Part shown: in pieces, positions 32,534 to 42,138 of the stretch | Position numbering within the stretch: the stretch's first letter is position 1 | Layout: the number at the start of each line of letters is the position of its first letter | Assembly (NCBI GenBank): GCA_041649015.1 | Contig: JBAZNU010000002.1 | Coordinates: forward strand, 124,001 to 188,000 | Length of the DNA stretch: 64,000 bases | Direction: 5' to 3' | Source of the DNA: Ignavibacteria bacterium | GTDB lineage: Bacteria > Bacteroidota > Ignavibacteria > Tepidaquicellales > Tepidaquicellaceae | Notes under the pieces: model-generated | Seen by the model: only the letters and a program-made list of their open reading frames with translations | The model's database searches: none | Told to the model about the DNA's origin: nothing | Program-made: the position numbers and the translations under genes

Positions 32534-34846
32534 ATGAGAGCGGGAATAATAATCTTCTTCATACTTTTCATAAATGGATATATGTTTGCTGATAACAAGC
32601 CCGGATCATTAACCGGGCTCGTTATTGATGATGAGACTCATGAGGTTGTTATTTCAGCGGTTGTTCAGTTAAAGAATAACGAGACCAACAATATTTACAA
32701 AACAGAATCGGAATTAAACGGCAAGTACGCTTTCACTAATTTAACACAGGGCAAATATACATTAACCGTTAGTAGAATCGGTTATGATGAATACAAAACC
32801 GATATAATGATAGAGCCTTCCGAGCAAAAAATACTGAACATTTATATAGTGCCCGCATGGATTGAAACAGAAAAGATAAACGTTACTGCAACAAGGACGG
32901 AACAAACACTCCAGAAAACGCCTTCCTCTATCTTTCTTATAACTTCCGAGGATATTAATAGTAAAAATAAAATAACGTTTGATCAGGTTCTCGAAGATGT
33001 GCAGGGAGTAACCATAAACAGAACAAGCGGAATAAACGTTAATGCATTATCTATAAGGGGAAGCTCGGACGTTGCGGGCGGAGGAATCGGAAACAGAGTC
33101 TTGCTCCTGCTTGACGGAAGGCCTTCTCTTACCGGTGATTCAAAGGGAGCACTTTGGGCATTGATACCCGTTTCAATCATCGAAAGGACGGAAGTTGTTA
33201 AAGGGGCATTCTCGTCATTATACGGCTCGAGCGCTATTGGCGGGGTAATTAACGTGATAACAAAGAAGCCGACTTACAAACCTTACACATCTGTTAACTT
33301 AAACACCGGCTTCTACCAAAAACTTTCCGATAGTCTTAAGTTTACTGATAAACTCTTAAGCTTTAAAGGGATAAATGTCCTGCATAGTAATACATTGAAC
33401 AAGTTTTCTTATCTATTAAATCTGGATATAAAGCAAAACGACGGCTATGCAGAGCAGACTGAATACAAATTCTACAGCGGTCTTGGCAAGTTTACTTATG
33501 ACCTTTTTGGAAACCGCGACCTTGAACTAACACTTCAATATACTAATTCCGAAAGCGGCTTCCCTCACTACTGGAGGGTTGACCCGGGGAAGTATGCCGA
33601 GCCTTACAAAACAAACCCCTACTATATTGGCGACAAAATTAACAAGGAAACACAAAGTGTTGATGTAAATTATAACGCCGTAGCAAACTCAAAGACAAAG
33701 TATAACTCCCGATTCTACTATTATAAGCTTTACAGCAAATCAACTTATAATCCTAAAAACCCTGTCTCGATAGAGTACGGGCAAGCCGGAGAGAATTTTG
33801 AAACTTTTATAACCTCGTACAACTTTGGCAATATATCACAGGTCGATTACAATATAAATAACAGACATTACTTGATTGGAGGTATAGACCTTCAATGGAA
33901 TGTTGTTCGTTCTTCACCCTCAGAGATACTTTACGGCGACCAGCAGCAGTATAATATAGGTGCATACATTCAGGAACAATGGAATATATTTATGAAGGAG
34001 GAAATACCTGTGCTTTCCGCAACCATAGGCGGCAGGTTCGATTATAACAAATTCATTGGTAGTTTCGAGGAGTTGAAAGTTAGTCCAAAGCTGTCGCTTC
34101 TTTATTCCCCTCAGTCAAAATCTCCTGTATTGAACAACACTTCTTATAGGTTCCTTCTTGGAAGAGCCTTCAGAGCACCCTCAATCGCCGAACTCTACTT
34201 TAAGAAGGAGTTATTCGGAGGGTTTAACTTCATATACAATCCTAATTTAATGCCGGAAGATATGACTTCCCTTGAAATCGGCTTTAGAAAGCAATTCAAA
34301 AAGCGATTTAACATCGACGTCTCCTTCTTCTTCAATGTATATGAAAACTTAATACAGTACGTCAACATCGGACCTACTCCAAACGGACCATTTCAGGTTC
34401 AAAATGTCGCTAAAGCTCAGGTGAGAGGATTCGAATTTCTTATAGATTATAAATCACACACTAATTTCTTAGGGGAAAAATTCGAATACGGCATTGAGTT
34501 CGATTATACTTATCTGGATGCAAGGGACTTGTCGCAGGGAAGAGGCGACGATTTGTTGCCCTATAAGCCCAGGCACCTTTTAAATTCGACCATTAATCTA
34601 TTTTACTTCGGCTTTAATCTAAATGTTAACGGAAAATACGTCAGCGAGATTGAGGAAGTCTATTTCTATAAGTATGAAGAACCCAAAGACTATTTCATAA
34701 TGAACATGAAGCTTTCAAAAACTCTGGGAAAGCACGTCTCGTTATTTGTTGCCGTTAATAACCTCACAGATAAGTTCTACCAGGAGCTTGAAAGAATCGC
34801 CGCTCCGAATAGAAACTTCAACGCGGGCATTAATTTAGAATTCTAA
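32534..34846 (+). CDS. TonB-dependent outer-membrane receptor with carboxypeptidase-like N-domain
   Basis: A 770 aa receptor. Signal peptide (1-18), a carboxypeptidase-regulatory-like domain (GSLTGLVIDDETHEV to about residue 110), then the plug: TATRTEQTL as TonB-box-like region, TSEDINSKNK, and IRGSSDVAGGG, and the signature GAFSSLYGSSAIGGVINVITKKP. A 22-strand barrel follows to the C-terminal AGINLEF. It imports a large ligand such as a siderophore, cobalamin or peptide, powered by TonB-ExbBD (not in the window). The BtuF-like lipoprotein at 9266 is a possible but unlinked partner. The preceding lipoprotein gene probably belongs to the same operon. Confidence 0.93.
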   Translation: MRAGIIIFFILFINGYMFADNKPGSLTGLVIDDETHEVVISAVVQLKNNETNNIYKTESELNGKYAFTNLTQGKYTLTVSRIGYDEYKTDIMIEPSEQKILNIYIVPAWIETEKINVTATRTEQTLQKTPSSIFLITSEDINSKNKITFDQVLEDVQGVTINRTSGINVNALSIRGSSDVAGGGIGNRVLLLLDGRPSLTGDSKGALWALIPVSIIERTEVVKGAFSSLYGSSAIGGVINVITKKPTYKPYTSVNLNTGFYQKLSDSLKFTDKLLSFKGINVLHSNTLNKFSYLLNLDIKQNDGYAEQTEYKFYSGLGKFTYDLFGNRDLELTLQYTNSESGFPHYWRVDPGKYAEPYKTNPYYIGDKINKETQSVDVNYNAVANSKTKYNSRFYYYKLYSKSTYNPKNPVSIEYGQAGENFETFITSYNFGNISQVDYNINNRHYLIGGIDLQWNVVRSSPSEILYGDQQQYNIGAYIQEQWNIFMKEEIPVLSATIGGRFDYNKFIGSFEELKVSPKLSLLYSPQSKSPVLNNTSYRFLLGRAFRAPSIAELYFKKELFGGFNFIYNPNLMPEDMTSLEIGFRKQFKKRFNIDVSFFFNVYENLIQYVNIGPTPNGPFQVQNVAKAQVRGFEFLIDYKSHTNFLGEKFEYGIEFDYTYLDARDLSQGRGDDLLPYKPRHLLNSTINLFYFGFNLNVNGKYVSEIEEVYFYKYEEPKDYFIMNMKLSKTLGKHVSLFVAVNNLTDKFYQELERIAAPNRNFNAGINLEF

Positions 34847-35401
34847 TTACTGAATCTCATCAGCCTTCGGCTTCTCCTTTTCTAAATCGGTGTAACTGAC
34901 ATCCTTAATCGCTTCCGGTGGTTTAACTAATTCAGGAATTATTGGCTCCTGCTTTTGCACCTCAGCTATTTTCCTTTTCTTATCGAATAAAGCATCGAAA
35001 GAAACTACACCAGCGCCACCGAATAGGGTCGCTAACGTGCATGAGAGAATGATAAAGTAATAAACCCCGACGGGCAGCGTAAATGGTTCAGGTGCAGTAA
35101 AAAGTCCTTCGCCGGCAGTTAAGAAGCTTATGGTCAAAACCGTAAGAACAAGGCTTGTCAGCGGCGTGAAGAAACCAATAATATAGAGTGCACCGAAAAA
35201 AACTTCCATGAAGGGAAGAATAAACCCAAGAATGAAAGCAGCATTTTGTGAAAATATCTCAAAAGATTTTACGTGGTTAACAAACGCTTCAAGGTTTAGC
35301 ACTTTAATCGTGCCTGCGATAAGGAAAGTAAAGCCAATTACTAATCGGATTAAAAGTAAACCGAAAGACGATGAACCTCTTGCTTTAAAGAAAATACTCA
35401 T
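34847..35401 (-). CDS. DoxX family membrane protein
   Basis: A 184 aa protein with four membrane helices (about 14-32, 55-75, 80-100 and 108-128) and the DoxX pattern LLLIRLVIGFTFLIAGTIKVL near the N-terminus, plus a cytoplasmic charged C-terminal tail (about 140-184, rich in Glu, Lys and Pro). DoxX relatives are linked to thiosulphate oxidation or, in MauE-type proteins, disulphide handling; a specific role is not visible here. It sits convergent and directly abutting the TonB receptor stop. Confidence 0.82.
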   Translation of the reverse strand: MSIFFKARGSSSFGLLLIRLVIGFTFLIAGTIKVLNLEAFVNHVKSFEIFSQNAAFILGFILPFMEVFFGALYIIGFFTPLTSLVLTVLTISFLTAGEGLFTAPEPFTLPVGVYYFIILSCTLATLFGGAGVVSFDALFDKKRKIAEVQKQEPIIPELVKPPEAIKDVSYTDLEKEKPKADEIQ

Positions 35402-35500
35402 ATTATTATATGATTAATTGATTCTATACTTTTACTGAATATAAGCATTTTATTGAAATAAAAAGTTAACTTTTTATGGTCACTAATCGTTTACATTTAT

Positions 35501-36595
35501 ATGAATACTAATTCGAATAAAACCGTTGTTGTAGCCATGAGCGGCGGTGTTGATTCCTCAGTCGCAGCAGCCCTGCTAAAAGAGCAGGGATATAATCTAA
35601 TCGGCATTACAATGAAGACCTGGGGATATGATGATTTGCCCGTTAACGATTCAGGATGCTGTTCACTTGAAGCAATCTACAATGCAGGAAACGTTGCCGC
35701 AAAGCTTGGCATACCCCACTATACATTTGATTTTACGGAACGATTCAATCAAATAGTAATTGAGAATTTTATTACTGAATACATGAGCGGCCAGACACCG
35801 AATCCCTGTGTACTTTGCAACAAGACCATCAAATGGGGCGTGCTGCTCGACAGAGCGAAAGAACTTGGTGCCGGCTTCATAGCTACCGGTCATTATGCAA
35901 AGATTAATTCAGAAGATGGCAGATACTATGTTTCAAATTCAAAGGATGAACGTAAAGATCAAACATATGCTCTTTGGAGAGTCTCGCAAGAAGCGCTCAG
36001 CAGAACTCTTTTTCCTCTCGGTGACTTTAAAAAACCTGAAATTCGGAAAATTGCTGAATCACTCGATCTAAAAACTGCAAACGAACCCGATTCACAGGAA
36101 ATATGCTTCGTGCCGAATAACGATTACAGGCAACTACTTGAAGCGAGAATTCAAGGAATTAAGGAAAAGTTAAGCCGGGGTGAAATAATTTACAACAATC
36201 AAAAAGTCGGTGAGCACAAAGGCTTCCCTTATTACACGATTGGCCAGCGCAAGGGACTGAACCTTGCTTTAGGTAAACCCGTTTATGTCACAAAGATAGA
36301 TGCTGAAGGTAATAGAGTTTATATTGATGACGAACAAGGGCTTTATAAAAAGGGATTTATTGCAAAAGAAATTAATTTGATGAAGTATGCTAACATTAAG
36401 AATCCAATGAAAGCAAATGTAAAGATACGTTACAAAGATAAAGGTTCTGTTGCTGCCATCGAACAGACGGATAATGACACAGTAAAAGTAATATTCGATG
36501 AACCAAAGAAATCAATAACCCCGGGTCAGTCTGCTGTATTTTACGATGATGATGATGTAATCGGCGGGGGAGTGATTAGGGAAATTATAGACTAA
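35501..36595 (+). CDS. mnmA: tRNA-specific 2-thiouridylase MnmA
   Basis: Cytoplasmic enzyme that thiolates U34 of Lys, Glu and Gln tRNAs using ATP and IscS-derived sulphur. The 364 aa protein has the PP-loop AMSGGVDSSVAAALL at the N-terminus, the nucleophile Cys in PNPCVLCNK, the ATGHYAK block, and the second catalytic Cys in DSQEICFVPNN. The C-terminal beta-barrel region follows. Length is normal. It ends 4 nt inside the convergent ABC ATPase gene. No unusual features. Confidence 0.97.
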   Translation: MNTNSNKTVVVAMSGGVDSSVAAALLKEQGYNLIGITMKTWGYDDLPVNDSGCCSLEAIYNAGNVAAKLGIPHYTFDFTERFNQIVIENFITEYMSGQTPNPCVLCNKTIKWGVLLDRAKELGAGFIATGHYAKINSEDGRYYVSNSKDERKDQTYALWRVSQEALSRTLFPLGDFKKPEIRKIAESLDLKTANEPDSQEICFVPNNDYRQLLEARIQGIKEKLSRGEIIYNNQKVGEHKGFPYYTIGQRKGLNLALGKPVYVTKIDAEGNRVYIDDEQGLYKKGFIAKEINLMKYANIKNPMKANVKIRYKDKGSVAAIEQTDNDTVKVIFDEPKKSITPGQSAVFYDDDDVIGGGVIREIID

Positions 36596-37335
36596 GACTT
36601 CTTAAATTGTTTATTGGTTCGGTTTAAAAACTCCTTAATGACTGAATCATTTGATTCAAACAACTCTTTAGGAGTCCCTGAAAAATAAACTATTCCACCC
36701 TCCATCATAACAACTCTATCGGCAATTTCTATAACGCTGAAAATATCATGCGTAACGATTATTGATGTTACTTTGAGCTTTTTTGCTAAGTCGAGAATCA
36801 GTTCGTCTATATTATCACTCATCACAGGATCAAGACCTGTTGTTGGTTCATCATACAGGATGAATTCAGGATCGTCTGCAATTGCACGTGCGAGAGAAAC
36901 TCTCTTTTTCATTCCACCTGAAAGGTCAGCCGGACTTTGTTTCTGAATTCCCGGCAATCCAACCAGTTCTAATTTATTAGCAACAATCTCCGATATTTTC
37001 TTATCCGGATATCTTTTGTTCTCCCTTAAGCTTAAACCTACATTTTCTTCAACATTCATCGAATCGAAAAGTGCAGCACCCTGAAATAGAAAGCCAAATT
37101 TCTTTCTAATTGAATACAAATCTTTCCCTTTCATTCCTTGAAGTGATTGTCCCTCAATTATAATTTCGCCGTCATCGGGATCAAGGAGACCAACTATGAG
37201 CTTTAATAATACAGATTTCCCGCAGCCGCTTTTTCCTATTATTATCAGAGTCTCGCCGTTATTTATTGTAAGGTTTACACCATTCAAAACCTTTTTATTG
37301 CCAAAGCTTTTCTTGATATTTCTAATTTCGATCAT
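36592..37335 (-). CDS. Orphan MlaF-like ABC transporter ATPase
   Basis: A 247 aa ATP-binding protein with Walker A GKSGCGKSVLLK, Q-loop FLFQGAALFDSM, signature DLSGGMKKRVSLARA, Walker B LYDEPTTGLDP and H-loop VTHDI. The sequence closely resembles MlaF/Ttg2A, the phospholipid-transport ATPase, especially GAALFDSM and GGMKKRVSLARA. No permease or MlaD-like gene is next to it; the complete mlaE-F-D operon starts 5.4 kb downstream. It overlaps mnmA by 4 nt in convergent orientation. It may serve a permease elsewhere. Confidence 0.87.
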   Translation of the reverse strand: MIEIRNIKKSFGNKKVLNGVNLTINNGETLIIIGKSGCGKSVLLKLIVGLLDPDDGEIIIEGQSLQGMKGKDLYSIRKKFGFLFQGAALFDSMNVEENVGLSLRENKRYPDKKISEIVANKLELVGLPGIQKQSPADLSGGMKKRVSLARAIADDPEFILYDEPTTGLDPVMSDNIDELILDLAKKLKVTSIIVTHDIFSVIEIADRVVMMEGGIVYFSGTPKELFESNDSVIKEFLNRTNKQFKKS

Positions 37336-37433
37336 GTGTAAAATTATGATTTTATTGTGTAAATTAATACAGAAAATTAATTTCCTTTATACTGAAATCA
37401 AGAACACTTATTTTAGTTTAAATTGCACTATTA

Positions 37434-38981
37434 ATGGATTCAGTTGATGAAGTTTTTCCGAAGGAAGTTATTTCCCCTTTAGAAGAAAAATTTGAAAAAT
37501 GGCGTAATAAGTTAGGTCTATTCTTAGGTCCTGTTATTTTTGTTATATTTTACTTCTTACCATATTCATCAATTTCTTATCAAGCACATACTCTTGCTGC
37601 GATAATATTGTGGGTAATCGTTTGGTGGATTACTGAGGCTGTCCCAATTCCTGCAACATCACTGATTGGAGCAGTTCTTTGCGTCGTCTTTAATGTCGCC
37701 GATGTCAAGAAGATATTTGCTCCATTTGCAGACCCAATAGTTTTTCTATTCTTAGGAAGCTTTATTATTGCTTCTGCAATGAGTAAGCATGGAATTGACA
37801 AAAGGTTTGCCTTGAAAATTCTATCATTAAAGTATGTAGGTAGAAGTACCGGAAGAATACTATTCACTTTCGGGGCAATTACTGCATTTATTTCAATGTG
37901 GATAAGTAATACAGCTGCAACTGCAATGATGCTTCCAATTGCTATTGGTGTTGTGTCTTCTGTAGCTAAAATTATTGGAGATGAAAAAGGAATTGAAATA
38001 GACCCAAAGAGATTTAAATTTGGCACTGCTATGATGTTAATGACAGCATATTCTGCATCTATTGGGGGAATTGGAACTCCGGTTGGAACCCCTCCTAACT
38101 TGATAGGCATTGCTATGATTGAGAAATTTGCTTTCTTCAAAATATCATTCTTTCAATGGGTTATGATAGCGTTACCAATGCTTTTAATAATGTATGGCTT
38201 TCTTTTTATTCTGATATACTATCTAAACAAACCCGAAACTTCAAAATTAAATACTTCCTCTGTTTTTATATCTGATTTTAAGAATAAACTTGGTTCTATG
38301 AAAGCAGGGGAATTTAATGCAATCATTGCTTTTGTAATAACTGTTATATTGTGGCTAATACCCGGTTTCCTAGCATTGATTTACGGAACGGATTCATCTG
38401 AATATAAAATTTATAATGACCATCTGCCTGAATCAATAGCTGCTTTAATTGGAGCGGCTTTACTTTTTCTGCTCCCGGTACGAGTCAAGAAACTTGAGTT
38501 TACCGTAAACTGGAAGGATGCAATTAAGATTGATTGGGGTACTTTGATACTGTTTGGCGGAGGACTTTCTCTCGGTAATTTGATGTTTGAAACAAAACTT
38601 GCTGAATATCTCGGGACGTCATTTATTAATTTTAGCGGACTTGATACAATTTGGGGAATTACATTCGCTGCTATATTCATATCTATAATAGTCAGCGAAG
38701 CAACATCAAATACTGCATCTGCCAACATGATCGTTCCTGTCGTGATATCCATTTGTATTGCTGGAAATTTAAATCCTGTCCCGCCTGCTATAGGTGCTAC
38801 GATTGGTGCAAGCTGGGGGTTTATGCTTCCGGTATCGACTCCGCCAAATGCTATTGTTTATGGGTCGGGAATGGTTCCAATTACTAAAATGATAAGGTCA
38901 GGAGTGTTTTTTGATGTTATTGGCGGATTGTTGATTTGGATTATTCTTAGATTACTGCTTCCATTATTTAATCTTGCCTGA
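37434..38981 (+). CDS. DASS/SLC13 family Na+-coupled anion (dicarboxylate) transporter
   Basis: A 515 aa inner-membrane carrier with about 11-12 helices. The duplicated SNT motifs that form the Na+ and carboxylate sites are both present: WISNTAATAMMLP and EATSNTASANMIVPV, each followed by a Gly/Pro-rich break (GIGTPVGTPPNLIG and LPVSTPPNAI). This is the citrate/succinate/sulphate SLC13 layout. Dicarboxylate uptake is the likely role, but sulphate is also possible. A short charged N-terminus precedes the first helix. Single transcriptional unit, divergent from the orphan ATPase. Confidence 0.93.
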   Translation: MDSVDEVFPKEVISPLEEKFEKWRNKLGLFLGPVIFVIFYFLPYSSISYQAHTLAAIILWVIVWWITEAVPIPATSLIGAVLCVVFNVADVKKIFAPFADPIVFLFLGSFIIASAMSKHGIDKRFALKILSLKYVGRSTGRILFTFGAITAFISMWISNTAATAMMLPIAIGVVSSVAKIIGDEKGIEIDPKRFKFGTAMMLMTAYSASIGGIGTPVGTPPNLIGIAMIEKFAFFKISFFQWVMIALPMLLIMYGFLFILIYYLNKPETSKLNTSSVFISDFKNKLGSMKAGEFNAIIAFVITVILWLIPGFLALIYGTDSSEYKIYNDHLPESIAALIGAALLFLLPVRVKKLEFTVNWKDAIKIDWGTLILFGGGLSLGNLMFETKLAEYLGTSFINFSGLDTIWGITFAAIFISIIVSEATSNTASANMIVPVVISICIAGNLNPVPPAIGATIGASWGFMLPVSTPPNAIVYGSGMVPITKMIRSGVFFDVIGGLLIWIILRLLLPLFNLA

Positions 38982-39052
38982 TTTAATACATTTAATAAAC
39001 AATTATAAATAATTAATTTGAAATAATTAAATTTAATTTAATAAATTAGTTA

Positions 39053-39877
39053 GTGAATTCATTACAGATTAAAAATTTGCATAAACGCCCGATTGGTGTT
39101 TTTGATTCAGGAATCGGAGGTCTTACGGTTGCAAGAGCACTATTTGAATCGCTTCCGAATGAAGATATTATTTATCTCGGTGATTCTGCCCGGCTTCCAT
39201 ACGGTACAAAATCTAAAGAAACAGTTATACTCTATTCAATTGAATGTCTTAAATTTTTACTTTCTAAAAAAGTAAAAATGGTAGTTGTTGCATGTAATAC
39301 TGCTTCGTCTGTTGCTGTTCCGTTTCTTCAGAAAGTTACAAGAATACCGGTAATTGGAGTCATAGTACCGGGATCTGAAGCAGCAGTCAAAGCAACAAAG
39401 AATAACAGAATTGGTGTAATTGGTACGCGGGGAACGATTAATTCCGGCTCATATGGTAAATGCATAAGAAGGATAAATAAGAATATTGAAGTTCATTCAA
39501 AGTCATGCAGTTTGTTTGTTCAATTATCCGAGGATGGATGGACTGATAATAAAATTGCTGAACTTACAGCATGGGAATATCTTCATGGATTTAAAAATCA
39601 AAAGATAGATACAATGATTTTAGGATGTACTCATTATCCGATATTAAAGAAAACAATAGGCAAAGTGATGGGAAGCAGAATTAAATTGATTGATTCGGGT
39701 GAAGAAACAGCCAGAGATGTTAAAAATATTCTTGCAAAAAGAAACTTACTTAGTACTAAGAAGAAAAATGGAGAGCATAAATATTTTGTGACTGATTCTC
39801 CGAATAATTTTCACCAAATTGCAGAGAGGTTTCTTGGAAAGAAAATTAAAAATGTTAAACTTGTAAAACTTCATTGA
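39053..39877 (+). CDS. murI: Glutamate racemase
   Basis: Makes D-glutamate for peptidoglycan. The 274 aa protein has GVFDSGIGGLTV with the catalytic-site Asp18-Ser19, the two catalytic cysteines in VVACNTAS (Cys81) and LGCTHYP (Cys193), and the GDSARLPYGTKS block. The start is the GTG at 39053. Its TGA overlaps the pyrE ATG by 1 nt (TGATG), so the two are translationally coupled. Length and motifs are normal. Confidence 0.96.
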   Translation: MNSLQIKNLHKRPIGVFDSGIGGLTVARALFESLPNEDIIYLGDSARLPYGTKSKETVILYSIECLKFLLSKKVKMVVVACNTASSVAVPFLQKVTRIPVIGVIVPGSEAAVKATKNNRIGVIGTRGTINSGSYGKCIRRINKNIEVHSKSCSLFVQLSEDGWTDNKIAELTAWEYLHGFKNQKIDTMILGCTHYPILKKTIGKVMGSRIKLIDSGEETARDVKNILAKRNLLSTKKKNGEHKYFVTDSPNNFHQIAERFLGKKIKNVKLVKLH

Positions 39878-40455
39878 TGAAACAGGAAGAAATTATAGAA
39901 ATATTTCAGAAAACAGGGGCATTGCTTGAGGGTCACTTTATACTTACGTCAGGATATCATAGTCCTCATTATTTTCAGTGTGCTAAAGTATTACAGTACC
40001 CAGAATATCTTACTAACTTTGCGAAACAAATTGCAAGTTATTTTATTAATGATGAAATTGATATAATTCTAAGCCCTGCTATTGGTGGAATAGTTTTGGG
40101 TACGGAAGTAGGACGAATTTTGAATAAAAGAAGTATATTTGCAGAAAGAGTAGAAAACAAGCTGAAATTAAGAAGAGGCTTTTCGTTAGATAATGGACTC
40201 CGAGTATTGTGTGTTGAAGATGTTGTCACAACCGGCGGAAGTGTCTTTGAATTAATAAATATTGTTAGGGATTCTTTTTGTGAACTTGCAGGTGTTGGAT
40301 TTATAATTGACCGTTCTAATGGCAGGATTGATTTCAAAACCAAGCAGATATCCTTAGCAAAATTTGATGTAATTAAATATGCTGAAGAAGAATTACCGGA
40401 ATGGCTGGCTGCTATTCAAGTAACTAAACCAGGGAGCAGAAGTAATCAAAAATAA
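39877..40455 (+). CDS. pyrE: Orotate phosphoribosyltransferase
   Basis: Converts orotate and PRPP to OMP in pyrimidine synthesis. About 192 aa with the PRPP loop VLCVEDVVTTGGSVFE, and FAERVENKLKLRRGF in the flexible catalytic loop. The start ATG at 39877 overlaps the murI stop (TGATG); an in-frame TTG one codon earlier is less likely. C-terminal segment ends in a Lys/Arg-rich tail. Confidence 0.95.
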   Translation: MKQEEIIEIFQKTGALLEGHFILTSGYHSPHYFQCAKVLQYPEYLTNFAKQIASYFINDEIDIILSPAIGGIVLGTEVGRILNKRSIFAERVENKLKLRRGFSLDNGLRVLCVEDVVTTGGSVFELINIVRDSFCELAGVGFIIDRSNGRIDFKTKQISLAKFDVIKYAEEELPEWLAAIQVTKPGSRSNQK

Positions 40456-40691
40456 TCGTTTTTCGTTTTTTAATTTTTAATTATAGCTTTATTTTAAAAT
40501 CTTATTATTACTAAATCACTCGATCCCAAAGATTGAAAGTAAAGTTCAACGAATATCCTTCTAAATTAATAAGTTTTGCTAACCGTATTTGAATTCTAAA
40601 ACTGATAACATATCCAAATATTTAAGCATTTTTATGTAGGATGTTTATTGTTTGAATATTCTTCTTAATATAACTAACTTTAATAAAATTT

Positions 40692-40955
40692 ATGATTATG
40701 AAGCACATATACTTTTTGATTATTCCAATTATGTTTCTCATTGGTTGTTCTCCATCCGATTCAAGTAAGTTGAATGAGGATATTAAGAATCTTAAGATAT
40801 CTTTAGATTCTCTGAAGACACTAAATCAAATTAATGATAAAACACTTGATAGTCTTAATGAAGTCAATAAGCTTAAAGAAGAACAATTACTACAATATCA
40901 ACATGCTCTTGACTCACTGAAGAAGAACTTTCAGGAAGAAGAATCCGGGAAATAA
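40692..40955 (+). CDS. Small coiled-coil lipoprotein
   Basis: An 87 aa lipoprotein with signal peptide and lipobox MFLIGC (Cys19), then a continuous heptad-like helix rich in Leu, Lys, Asn and Asp (residues about 27-85, SLDSLKTLNQINDKTLDSL). This resembles small coiled-coil envelope lipoproteins such as Lpp-like spacers, though no family match is claimed. ATG at 40692 or 40698; both give a valid signal. It lies 51 nt before the Msr fusion gene and could be cotranscribed with it. Confidence 0.6.
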   Translation: MIMKHIYFLIIPIMFLIGCSPSDSSKLNEDIKNLKISLDSLKTLNQINDKTLDSLNEVNKLKEEQLLQYQHALDSLKKNFQEEESGK

Positions 40956-41015
40956 TGAATTTTTAGAAGGAAGGAATAGCGGAATTTATTCAGTATAAAT
41001 TCCGTTTTGAATATT

Positions 41016-41981
41016 ATGAAAAGCAATATATTCCTAATATTTTTATACCTAACCTTATCATTAACCGGTTGCTTGCAGGATAGGTCAGTATCTAAATTAT
41101 TAAACACAAACATAAATAACATGGACTCTATTAACAAATATAAAACACTTACACCTGAAGAAGAATATGTCTTAGTCAACAAAGGTACTGAAAGACCATA
41201 TTCAGGGGAATACAATGACAATAAGAGAAAGGGTACTTATTGTTGCAAAAGATGCAATGCACCTTTGTTTAAATCTGAGAATAAATTTGATTCACACTGC
41301 GGATGGCCCAGTTTTGATCTTGAAATTAAAGGTGCTGTAAATCGTGTACTTGATACGGATGGATTGCGTACTGAAATTATCTGTAGTAACTGTGGGGGGC
41401 ACTTGGGGCATGTTTTTATGGGAGAAGGATTTACGGAAAAAAACACAAGGCATTGTGTCAATTCAATATCACTGGTATTTGAAGAAGATTCACAGAATTC
41501 TGAAACAGCCTATTTTGCGGGAGGGTGTTTCTGGGGTGTAGAGTATCTAATGAAGAAAAAGAATGGTGTAATATCAACTACTGTCGGTTTTATTGGTGGA
41601 GTTAAAGAAAATCCGACTTATGAAGAAGTCTGTACTGGAAAAACAGGTCATGCTGAAGTCCTTGAAATATTATTCAATCCCGAAATTATTTCATTTGAAG
41701 AATTAGCTAAACTTTTCTTTGAGATACATGATTTCACACAAGTAAACAGACAAGGTCCTGATGTTGGAACACAATACCGCTCAGGGGTTTTCTATACAAC
41801 TGATGAGCAGAAAAAAGTAATGGAAAAGTTAATTATAATATTAACGGAAAAAGGTTACAAAGTATCGACAGAAATTAAGAAAGCTAATAAATTCTGGAAA
41901 GCAGAAGGTTATCATCAGGATTATTATGAGGTTACCGGCAAACAGCCATACTGTCATACATATAAAAAGATTTTTGATTGA
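41016..41981 (+). CDS. msrBA: Lipoprotein MsrB-MsrA methionine sulfoxide reductase fusion
   Basis: Repairs oxidised methionine (both R and S sulfoxide) in envelope proteins. With the ATG at 41016 the protein is 321 aa: signal peptide with lipobox SLTGC (Cys19), an MsrB domain with zinc cysteines Cys77, Cys80, Cys123 and Cys126 and catalytic Cys147 in TRHCVNS, then an MsrA domain with catalytic Cys171 in AGGCFWGVEYLM and the QVNRQGPDVGTQYRSGVFYT block. The domain order is MsrB first. An upstream in-frame TTG at 41007 would add three residues. Membrane anchoring puts it in the periplasm, where it would need a thiol reductase partner that I do not see here. Confidence 0.92.
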   Translation: MKSNIFLIFLYLTLSLTGCLQDRSVSKLLNTNINNMDSINKYKTLTPEEEYVLVNKGTERPYSGEYNDNKRKGTYCCKRCNAPLFKSENKFDSHCGWPSFDLEIKGAVNRVLDTDGLRTEIICSNCGGHLGHVFMGEGFTEKNTRHCVNSISLVFEEDSQNSETAYFAGGCFWGVEYLMKKKNGVISTTVGFIGGVKENPTYEEVCTGKTGHAEVLEILFNPEIISFEELAKLFFEIHDFTQVNRQGPDVGTQYRSGVFYTTDEQKKVMEKLIIILTEKGYKVSTEIKKANKFWKAEGYHQDYYEVTGKQPYCHTYKKIFD

Positions 41982-42138
41982 AAACGGAATGAAAACATTA
42001 ATTTTTAAATAGATATATCCTTTAATAAAAGTATTGTGTGTAAAAGTGATTAATATCTAAAGTACTAATACCTGTTTTTTATATTTATAAATCTCACATT
42101 TTTAATTAACTTAATAATCTGTCAAACAATTAAAAAGA

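Noticed and set aside
37580..38140. Reverse-strand open frame of 186 codons inside the anion transporter
   Set aside because: It mirrors the hydrophobic helices of the DASS transporter, which has both SNT motifs on the other strand.
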